This document shows positions 10,701 through 17,496 of a stretch of DNA of 28,092 nt, piece by piece; positions within the stretch are counted from its first letter, which is position 1; each line of letters opens with the position of its first letter. The DNA is taken from NCBI GenBank assembly GCA_900128395.1, contig LT649408.1:1-28092 (forward strand), written 5' to 3'. The position numbers and the translations under genes were made by a program. The notes below the pieces were generated by a model that was not told the DNA's origin, did not search any database, and saw nothing but the letters and a program-made list of their open reading frames with translations. Origin of the DNA: Stramenopiles sp. TOSAG23-2. Lineage: Eukaryota; Sar.

Positions 10701-13700
10701 CAAATGCATTTCCAGATTTAAAAGATCCATTATGTAAAGCATCTCGCGGTTTAGTTCATGATAGATTTTGTACAAATGCACCAAAAGGTTTAGATAAAAT
10801 CCAGCCACTATCCATTATAGCTAATAATGGGGAAATGAATAGTCTATCATCATTATACCAATTTATGACAAACGATAGTAGCTTTTTAGATTTTCTGGGC
10901 CTTGAAGAGAGTGCCAAGTTATGGGACGAAACGTTGGAAGGGGAAGTTCCATTGAGCGATTCGTACATGTTGAGTGTCTATTTAAGATACTTATTAGCAA
11001 CGCAGCCGGAAAAATCATTTGTGGATCATATTGCCTCGTTGATACCGAATGTTGTAAATAAGCAAGAAGATCCTGAGCGTTACTTATCGACATTTTTAGC
11101 CGCTGTAAATTATGTCGGTCCTTTAGCCGGCGTATTTTCATGGTCTGGTAAAGTAGTAGTTGGTGTTGATCCAAATGGTTTCCGCCCATTATGTGCTACT
11201 GAATTTACAAATGAAGAAGGTACAGAGTTTTTGCAATTTAGTTCAGAATGGATAACGGATATTGACGGAGCAAAGTATTCCGTCGTACATCCAGGCCAAG
11301 TATTAGAATTAGATGCTACAAATGGTAATATTATCCCAGCAAATATGGGCGAACCGTGGAATGAGCATCCGGCAAATAGCAACAGCAAAGGGACGAAAAA
11401 GAAAAAAAGTGAGGGGACTTTTGGAATATATTTTTATCCTCCAAAGAGCAAGAACGATGTTTCACCAATACAGGATTTAAATACTGAAATTCTTCATGCA
11501 TTAAAACCAATGGTTGGATGGAATCAGGATAATGATAAATATGTCAAAGATCTTTGCCGTGGTAAACTGTCGATTGAATCCATGGGCCATGCAGGGCCAA
11601 CTGCTAGTGAAGTTCGTGGCAATGTTGCGCCAAATAGTTTTGATTTGCTAAATCATAGTTTTGCGCAAGTTAGTAACCCTCCATTGGCGTGGAGAGAGGA
11701 AGGTGATTATATGTCCTTGGATACGCGTGTTGGTCCATATCTATTGCCGTCCCCTTTTCTATCTAATGCAATGATAAATTCGTTGCAAGAAAAACTAGAG
11801 TCAAAAGTAGTATCCACCACATTTCCAGTGCATACAATGGCACCAGGAATGAGGGTGTGTCTTCAACGCATCGTAAATGACGTTGTAGAAGCAGTTGAAG
11901 AAGGAAAACGATTTATAGTCTTATCAGAACTTGATATTAGTCCTAGCAACGGACCATGCCCATTAAATCTAGTCGTTGGTTCTGTTCATCAATCCTTGCT
12001 TAAATTAGGTTTGAGAAAGGATGTACACTTGTGCGTGCAGAGCATTTCCGCTTTGCGTCCAGGTCATTTTTCACAATTATTAGCAATGGGTGCTGATACA
12101 ATTCACCCAGTATTACTGCTAGATCCTCGCGTAAATGCATCATTGGAGGAAACTAATACCGATGAAGATTCTGTAAATATTTCTATGGAAGAACACTCTG
12201 CGAATGTTTTATCTGGCTGTGACGAAGGTTTGAAGCATTATATGTCAACGGTTGGTTTAGGAACTATCAGTTCATATCGTGGCGGATCTCACATTTGGCA
12301 AGCAGAAACATTGAATACTGAAGTTGCGGATTTAATGGGTTTGCAACCACCAAGATTTTCCGGTATTGGCTTTGGAAGATTAGCGAAATGGCTGTATACC
12401 ACTTGGTTTTTCCCATCTAAAGAAGGACCAGGGTTGTACCAATACAACGGACAACGTGCAACTGTTCCTGTTTGGTCAGCTGAATACACTCGTGCAGTAA
12501 GACGTATGGCAGCAGATGAAAAAGAAGATGAAACCATGATCCAAGATATGGAAGTTGCTTGCGACAATGTCAATGTAATTAAACGTAGTGCTTGGAGTAT
12601 GTCCCGTATACCATCAAAAATGTGGGGGCCTGAAAATCCAATGAATATATGCGTAGTAGGTGGTGGCGCAGCAGGGTATTTTGTAACTAACGAATTGCTT
12701 GAAGCGGATATCCCAGCCAATGTCACCATGGTAGAAAAAAATTTAATCAATGGTGGTGGTGTTGTATATCGTGGCCTTTCTCCATTGCATCATTCAACGA
12801 AACGAAATACGTTGAAAAGGCTATTAAATATTCATAAAAGTGGAATAGAAAAAGGCGCCTTAAGCTATGCTGGTGGTGTTCAAATAAATAAAGGAGATTT
12901 AAAAAAGTTATTATCCACCTTTAGTGTAGTCATTGATGCATCTGGATCATCAACGGCAAATCACTTGAGTTGTCCAGGTCATCAACATGCAACCGAAGCG
13001 GCAGAAATTTACAGCAGATACAATCAAATCATGGATCCAACCTCAATAAAAAGTAGTGTCGACTCCCATTGGCATGGTTCTTTAAATCGCTTTAATCGCG
13101 CTACGGTAGTTGTTGGAGGTGGAAATGTTGCATTTGATATTTTATCTGTATTGACATTGAGTAAACATTTATTCGAACCACATACAATTAATCAAAAATT
13201 TATCGAAGCGCGAGATGAATATGGCTCTACACATGTTGTGTCATTAATACGCAAGCAACCGTGGGATTTAGCCAGTGACGTCCATGTTTTGAAAGAATTT
13301 TTTTCATTAATGCAAAAATCAAATGTCAAGATTCAAGTTAGTGGTGTTAGTAAATTGGAGCCTACAGATGACATGACAGAGCAAGAACGGGCAAAATTAG
13401 AATTATTTTTAGAATATGTAGATAAAGAAGATAAATTGAATGAAGAATTTTGGCCTGAAGCAAGAGATGGTCGTAGTGTCCATTTCCGCTTCGGACAAGA
13501 AGTGTCGAATATTGAACGTTTAAAAGGTGGTTTAAAAGTTACCATTGGCCAAAATGGACAATACGTGAAAGAATTTCAAGCATACCAAGTGATTGAAGCT
13601 ATGGGTTATGTTGGTGAGGATAAATTTGAAATATTTGGGGAAAACAACGGTGCATTAGAAAGCTTATCAGCGGAAGAAAAAAAGCAAATATATCAAGCCG

Positions 13701-14341
13701 GGTGGGCATTTAAACCTGGGAATTTAGCATCTGCTGAAGGTTCTGCGAAGAAAATTGTTGGAGAAATCACACGAAATTATCACATGGGAGTTTTCCATGG
13801 ATTGGGCAAAAGCTCTATTCAAGGTGCACAAATTGAACCGCTACTTGCCTCTGCACCAGTTGATACAAGTACACAAGAAAATATTTTTAATTATTTACTT
13901 GAAGTTGGTCGTATCGAGGAGGCGGAAGATTATTTCAATGCAAGATCATTTGTTAGTATGGAAATGGCAGCAAATTTTGAAAGGTCTTTGTCAAATATAC
14001 ACACGCCACCAGCAGTTGATAGCGTTGATGATGTATTGGTTGGCGCAGTATCGAATGTTCGTGATGGCTTTTTCGGCTTTACGGATGATGGTGGTGATTT
14101 TATTGAATATGCAGCAAATGATGCACGTTTAGATGAAGTTATTGGATGTACTGGTAGTTGCGATGGTGCAAAAACTTGTTTGGATTGTGTTGTTGATGTA
14201 ATTGGAAAAGAGGTAGATGCAGATGCATCAGAAACTAGATTATTGGCTCAAATTGGGATGTTTAAACCAAATAGAATTTTGAGTTGTTGTCATACGGCAA
14301 AGGAGGTTGAAAAATCAACTGTTAAGTCAGTTGAGGCTTGA
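7778..14341 (+). CDS. Circularly permuted glutamate synthase fused to adrenodoxin-reductase-like and [2Fe-2S] ferredoxin domains
   Basis: One 2,187-residue exon. Order seen: basic, acid-free leader (1-40, likely mitochondrial targeting); FMN glutamate-synthase domain (about 44-420, with GAAKSFGSLS, SNSGEGG, SPPPHHDIYS and the 3Fe-4S cysteines C340-x5-C346-x4-C351 before PVGIATQ); GXGXG domain (about 505-665); linker; class II glutaminase (786-1185, with C786 in SACGVHF, CDGAGI, NNGE at 1016-1019, DPNGFRPL); GOGAT central domain (about 1237-1575); FAD/NAD(P) module (about 1620-2000, GxGxxG at 1628-1633, GGGNVAFD at 1780, GWAFKPGN near 1974); C-terminal ferredoxin (C2128-x5-C2134-x2-C2137 and C2170/2171). 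Canonical enzymes run glutaminase, central, FMN, GXGXG, with a separate or C-terminal GltD. Here the order is permuted, and the reductase resembles adrenodoxin reductase rather than GltD, whose N-terminal 4Fe-4S domain is absent. Inferred reaction: glutamine plus 2-oxoglutarate plus NAD(P)H to two glutamates, in mitochondria. Confidence 0.9.
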   Translation: MLTIISSSVKKNVFKQHVHFKKINNNKNVIITTRRTMATMKKWRDYIKENPYSYERGGEGYKKIEEIINNLSHSELQIFVNLSGAAKSFGSLSKEAWSVEHLGFNIAREVVGRRLGVSMEEAPGPRSNSGEGGQLMDDPNSKASIVQVASGRWMGDSPLKYLADAEEIDIKIAQGVKPGDGGHLPGTKATPLIARVRGARPGRDLYSPPPHHDIYSVEDLAQLIHDLRQVNPQVRKIWVKLASRSGVGPISLVVAKAGAGVEVTGFGGTGAAKAESKHFYVRDNTPGILEVRNSLISEGLWPIDLAASGRIQTAEDIARVVFMGANRINMGTPLMLANGCVKADSCQNDDCPVGIATQQEHLIEKFPGRPENAIRFLSFLSKQTQRIFDQYGLDFHSARGRADLLQVEMNESIRTGLPEFLKLPEPPAWAASLSKTQRVPHDLFDKTTEQKLIANIALLPDSLNEKIVLNESITNKHRTFGALLSNHIVRNKDFEEKINKNGLRINCDGVGGLSFGTGLPKNVELVVDGPVNHGVGKALSGGTIIAQVMGDQAGYGAGNGTLITRSIGDRAAIRSYELDVLVETTGDMSSCYRTGGHFFVLGHPSHYNSSSTFKVGNYKSMDLWSNNHAMGPGIGGGMGGGVIVLPRQLHEENVSNMRYAPSLQNVLPRDMKPEETQLLVNLLTQANGALKDCQLMEALLNEGETFLNKHMVVLDPVAAQPIAKGKHHPNVTWKKHESENSVLAIDWEKGNERSMSALNIAQSKGFFDVFQELSGTSLKREESSACGVHFLGAKQGSSKEVVDRLLHSLHLMAHRAGYADPKSCDGAGINLKIDAEFWKNKFPNFKDVFEDNNYAIVASFIPEEAKAGEKYIARFEKHLINEGLTLSAKREVPMNREHFGVVATTQQLPIMQFLVLRPTDMPSAKFEAALLRFQTRMDYETLKSTWDLEKKPSIISAEPDGNVIYKGLMAPSDLANAFPDLKDPLCKASRGLVHDRFCTNAPKGLDKIQPLSIIANNGEMNSLSSLYQFMTNDSSFLDFLGLEESAKLWDETLEGEVPLSDSYMLSVYLRYLLATQPEKSFVDHIASLIPNVVNKQEDPERYLSTFLAAVNYVGPLAGVFSWSGKVVVGVDPNGFRPLCATEFTNEEGTEFLQFSSEWITDIDGAKYSVVHPGQVLELDATNGNIIPANMGEPWNEHPANSNSKGTKKKKSEGTFGIYFYPPKSKNDVSPIQDLNTEILHALKPMVGWNQDNDKYVKDLCRGKLSIESMGHAGPTASEVRGNVAPNSFDLLNHSFAQVSNPPLAWREEGDYMSLDTRVGPYLLPSPFLSNAMINSLQEKLESKVVSTTFPVHTMAPGMRVCLQRIVNDVVEAVEEGKRFIVLSELDISPSNGPCPLNLVVGSVHQSLLKLGLRKDVHLCVQSISALRPGHFSQLLAMGADTIHPVLLLDPRVNASLEETNTDEDSVNISMEEHSANVLSGCDEGLKHYMSTVGLGTISSYRGGSHIWQAETLNTEVADLMGLQPPRFSGIGFGRLAKWLYTTWFFPSKEGPGLYQYNGQRATVPVWSAEYTRAVRRMAADEKEDETMIQDMEVACDNVNVIKRSAWSMSRIPSKMWGPENPMNICVVGGGAAGYFVTNELLEADIPANVTMVEKNLINGGGVVYRGLSPLHHSTKRNTLKRLLNIHKSGIEKGALSYAGGVQINKGDLKKLLSTFSVVIDASGSSTANHLSCPGHQHATEAAEIYSRYNQIMDPTSIKSSVDSHWHGSLNRFNRATVVVGGGNVAFDILSVLTLSKHLFEPHTINQKFIEARDEYGSTHVVSLIRKQPWDLASDVHVLKEFFSLMQKSNVKIQVSGVSKLEPTDDMTEQERAKLELFLEYVDKEDKLNEEFWPEARDGRSVHFRFGQEVSNIERLKGGLKVTIGQNGQYVKEFQAYQVIEAMGYVGEDKFEIFGENNGALESLSAEEKKQIYQAGWAFKPGNLASAEGSAKKIVGEITRNYHMGVFHGLGKSSIQGAQIEPLLASAPVDTSTQENIFNYLLEVGRIEEAEDYFNARSFVSMEMAANFERSLSNIHTPPAVDSVDDVLVGAVSNVRDGFFGFTDDGGDFIEYAANDARLDEVIGCTGSCDGAKTCLDCVVDVIGKEVDADASETRLLAQIGMFKPNRILSCCHTAKEVEKSTVKSVEA

Positions 14342-14629
14342 GATTTTATCATATTTTTATATTATAATATTATATATATTTTTAGAAAAGTATAGGAATT
14401 ATTTCAATTATCATGAGTAAATTAAAAAATAAAATTTTAACTGCGTAAAACTAATATAATATTATTTTTATATATCTTGAAGAGTAGGAATTATCATGAG
14501 TAAATTAAAAATAAATTATGCGTAAATTAAATTATTATAAAAGATAAAAAAAAAATAAAAAATATACTTTTGTATTTAAATTTATAATATTAATAGGATA
14601 TCTGGTTATATTTTATAAAAATGAAAAAC

Positions 14630-14839
14630 TTTTTATGATCCTTTTTTCTTCTTGTTGTCTCTAATATCAATTTTCTGAGACGCGATTACAAAATACTTTT
14701 TTTGACAAATATTGTGTGTGTTTTGGAAAAAAAAAAATAAAACACTTTGCCCATGTATTCCCCATTTTCTCTAAATTTTGATTTTTTTATGATCCTTTTT
14801 TCTTCTTGTTGTCTCTAATATCAATTTTCTGAGACGCGA
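14630..14839. repeat. 56-bp direct repeat (first of a nested set)
   Basis: 14630-14685 and 14784-14839 are the same sequence, offset 154 bp (core GATCCTTTTTTCTTCTTGTT through GAGACGCGA). The second copy starts where the first copy of the next repeat (14689-14786) ends, so the two repeats interleave. Confidence 0.85.
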
Positions 14840-15006
14840 ACAATAATACGTTTTTTCATTAAAACATATTTTTTGGTACAGTAGAGGGAGAGAGAGGTTT
14901 TTTTATTGTTCAAAATACTTTTTTTGACAAATATTGTGTGTGTTTTGGAAAAAAAAAAAAAAACACTTTGCCCATGTATTCCCCATTTTCTCTAAATTTT
15001 GATTTT
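14689..15006. repeat. About 97-bp direct repeat, offset 222 bp
   Basis: 14689-14786 matches 14911-15006, differing only in a homopolymer A/T run (one copy has AATAAAA, the other all A). Part of it (from ACACTTTGCCCATG to GATTTT) appears a third time at 15098-15142 through the next duplication. Confidence 0.85.
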
Positions 15007-15231
15007 GTTATTTTTAATATTATATATAATATACTACGTGTGTATAAAAATATACTTCCTATGTTTGAATTAATCAGTTTGTTCCTCTTCAGTTGAAAAC
15101 ACTTTGCCCATGTATTCCCCATTTTCTCTAAATTTTGATTTTGTTATTTTTAATATTATATATAATATACTACGTGTGTATAAAAATATACTTCCTATGT
15201 TTGAATTAATCAGTTTGTTCCTCTTCAGTTG
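14960..15231. repeat. Perfect 136-bp tandem duplication covering the SDR gene's 3' end
   Basis: 14960-15095 and 15096-15231 are identical and abut. The second copy includes the last eight codons and stop of the SDR gene (15206-15231); the first copy leaves a stranded C-terminal fragment of that gene at 15070-15095. Confidence 0.95.
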
Positions 15232-16342
15232 ATGATGTACGTTCCCTCCTAACTAATGGAACATCATTACCAGTCGGTACGAAACCTTTCCAATTAGCTT
15301 GCCAAAAGCTAGGTGGACTTTGCATTTCACCTCTTAACGCTTTCATTACCCTATCATTAGGTACATTACCATCGACATCTGTAAAGCCAAATTCAGCACC
15401 TAATTCATGTGACATAACTACTTTGCCACTTTTTTCCATTGTACGTCTACCATTTTCATCAGCTGATAAAAAAACAACCGCTCTACCTACAAATTCTGGA
15501 CTTTCTGGAGCTTTTGATTTACTAATACGATCGCCTCTCGGACCCATTAATAATCTTTCAGTTTTGATTAACCCTGGCCACATCGAGACCATTGCAATAC
15601 GATGTGGTTTTAAATCCTCAGCGCAATCGCGAGTAAATCTATCTGTAGACGATTTAGCAATACCATAAGGGACACTTGTATAACGTTTCATACCGCCGAA
15701 ACTAGAGATGTTTACAATCAAACCATTCAATGGTCCATCGTTACTATTATTACTTCTTTTCTTTGCTTTTGCCCTTTCTACCATGGCTTTGGAGGCTAAC
15801 ATAGCACAGAAATAGTGAGATCGTAACCCAACGCGAGTATGATTATCAAAATGTTCCATAGTATCACGTTCCCACCATGATTCGCCATTTTGATTAATTC
15901 CACTACCAGCATCGCATGCATTATTTACAAGAATATCAAGGCATCCATGGTTGTCTCTTAAAAGTTGATTAAAAACATTATTTGTATCTTCATCATTTGC
16001 GTGGTCACAATACATTCCTACACAAGACCCACCAAGACCAGCAGCTTCAGCAGCTGCATTAATAGCTTCTGTTGCTTCATCAATGGAACCTGGTAATTTG
16101 GATGTGCCAACTTTGGTACGACCTGTGATGTAAACCTTACATCCAGCTTTTGCCAATGCTAATGCACAACCACGGCCTATACCTCTGGTTGCACCTGTTA
16201 CTAATGCTACTTTCCCTGTTAAAGGTGGGATAGCTTGTTCATTACTACCGGTAAAATGTTTAAATATTGCATTTAAACGTCTATTTGCTGCTTTATTTAT
16301 TACTGGTGTAATATCATTATGTGGTATTCTTGGACATTCCAT
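15206..16342 (-). CDS. Short-chain dehydrogenase/reductase, DHRS1-like
   Basis: 378 residues with the classical SDR signature: TGATRGIG cofactor loop (49-56), CD at 112-113, NNA (140-142), catalytic Ser at 213/214 in NISSFGG, and YGIAK (Y226, K230). The TGR after the second strand suggests NADP(H) preference. The surrounding blocks (NHTRVGLRSHYFCAMLASKAMV, split here as VGLRSHYFCAM and its flanks; VSMWPGLIKTERLL) resemble dehydrogenase/reductase SDR family member 1. It is longer than typical SDRs (about 250-310) because of a 42-residue N-terminal extension and a charged C-terminal tail; the extension is moderately basic but not a clear targeting signal. The substrate cannot be told from sequence. 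Both ends of the gene are inside perfect or near-perfect tandem duplications (14960-15231 and 16270-16449), which leave stranded copies of its first 24 codons and last eight. Confidence 0.9.
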   Translation of the reverse strand: MECPRIPHNDITPVINKAANRRLNAIFKHFTGSNEQAIPPLTGKVALVTGATRGIGRGCALALAKAGCKVYITGRTKVGTSKLPGSIDEATEAINAAAEAAGLGGSCVGMYCDHANDEDTNNVFNQLLRDNHGCLDILVNNACDAGSGINQNGESWWERDTMEHFDNHTRVGLRSHYFCAMLASKAMVERAKAKKRSNNSNDGPLNGLIVNISSFGGMKRYTSVPYGIAKSSTDRFTRDCAEDLKPHRIAMVSMWPGLIKTERLLMGPRGDRISKSKAPESPEFVGRAVVFLSADENGRRTMEKSGKVVMSHELGAEFGFTDVDGNVPNDRVMKALRGEMQSPPSFWQANWKGFVPTGNDVPLVRRERTSSTEEEQTD

Positions 16343-16449
16343 TTTTTTTTGTTACGTTTGCATTTAAACGTCTATTTGCTGCTTTATTTATTACTGGTGT
16401 AATATCATTATGTGGTATTCTTGGACATTCCATTTTTTTGTTACGTTTG
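16270..16449 (-). repeat. Near-perfect 91-bp tandem duplication over the SDR start
   Basis: 16270-16360 and 16361-16449 abut and differ only by two T residues in a poly-T run (9 versus 7). The unit contains the first 24 codons of the SDR gene plus about 18 bp of leader. The outer copy carries a second ATG (complement at 16431-16433), but reading from it enters the inner copy out of frame, so it would not extend the protein; in a transcript spanning both it would be a decoy start. Confidence 0.95.
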
Positions 16450-17141
16450 TTAATTAATCTACATGTATATGACATCATCTAACTACACATATATATATTC
16501 CTGTGTGGAGTTGAAGCTGTTATAAATTTAAATTAATGGCTCTGATGGATCGTTGTTGAAAAATAATGGGTAGACGCAAAAAGAAGAAGAAGAAGAAGAT
16601 TCACACCCCTCCGGATGATCACAATGCTATCCTCATGTTAAATGAATGATGAGTTTTACTGATCGTTATAATCATTGCACTCATTGTGAACAACTTTATT
16701 TGATTTTCTGGTCTGGGAGCTCCAGGAGCTCACTCTCTCACTCAGTGCCTCAGATCAGTCAGGGAGATAGAGAGATATGCCTGTTGAAATGTGAAAGCTG
16801 TACTTAAACAACTATATATAATACGCCATATATACCTATATCACGGGTATAGTCCTGCTGTGTCCTTACTGCTGTGGTGTGTTCCTCCTGTGATGTCCTG
16901 TGGCTGGATGTCCTATCCGCCTGTGTCTGTTTGCGACGTCGTGGTCCAGTGAATAACTTTCTGGTGCCTATTTCCCTGCTATTTTACACGTGATGGGCAC
17001 ACATTATAGACGACCTACCATTAACAATGGCTAGCCAGTGGCTAGAAATGCATCAAAAATGGAGAGAGAGAGAGAAACATACACACATTGTTGAACATCA
17101 ACATATGGTCAAAACAAACAAACTAACAAAAAAATAAATAC
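16450..17141. other. Divergent intergenic region with a less AT-rich island
   Basis: Between SDR (-) and PABP (+). No open frame. Roughly 16600-17010 is clearly less AT-rich than other intergenic DNA, especially 16850-16990, which is rich in TGTCCT/CCTGTG steps. It also holds an AGCTCCAGGAGCT palindrome-like patch near 16718-16730 and a (GA)n run near 17061. This could be shared promoter DNA or an unrecognised non-coding RNA. I could not match it to a tRNA or spliceosomal snRNA. Confidence 0.4.
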
Positions 17142-17351
17142 AACAAATCTTAGCTATTTAAACGTATATATTATTTATTATTTAACACAAATACATAATA
17201 TATAAACAAAAAAGATAAAAAAAAAAACAGAAAAAAAAAAGAGTAAAACAAATCTTAGCTATTTAAACGTATATATTATTTATTATTTAACACAAATACA
17301 TAATATATAAACAAAAAAGATAAAAAAAAAAACAGAAAAAAAAAAGAGTAA
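17142..17351 (+). repeat. Perfect 105-bp tandem duplication with oligo(A) tracts upstream of PABP
   Basis: 17142-17246 and 17247-17351 are identical and abut. Each unit ends in an A-tract series (roughly 17207-17240 and 17312-17345) interrupted by single T, C or G bases. The repeat ends about 145 bp before the PABP ATG and so may lie in its 5' leader. Confidence 0.93.
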
Positions 17352-17496
17352 GTTGATCATTGTCATATAATAACTTTACTTAAATTATTTCTATAATTTA
17401 TTTTTGTACGCAACAAAACCTTTCATACTAACACCCTTTTAATATATATATATATATTTATACAACAGAAAAATTAAAAAAAATATCAAAACAAAT

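Larger units (their letters stand above)
14342..15205. other. Convergent intergenic region built of nested repeats
   Basis: This is the 3' flank of glutamate synthase (+) and the SDR gene (-). No gene seen. It is mainly overlapping direct repeats. An imperfect pair lies at about 14392-14450 and 14485-14530 (shared ATTATCATGAGTAAATTAAA). The other repeats at 14630-15231 are listed separately. The rest is AT-rich with homopolymer runs. Confidence 0.55.

Noticed and set aside
7993-13545. Many minus-strand open frames inside the glutamate synthase gene
   Set aside because: All are antisense shadows of a conserved long coding exon with no recognisable products.
16361-16449. Upstream second start codon for the SDR gene
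   Set aside because: Reading from the outer duplicated ATG enters the inner copy out of frame, so it gives no extended SDR protein.
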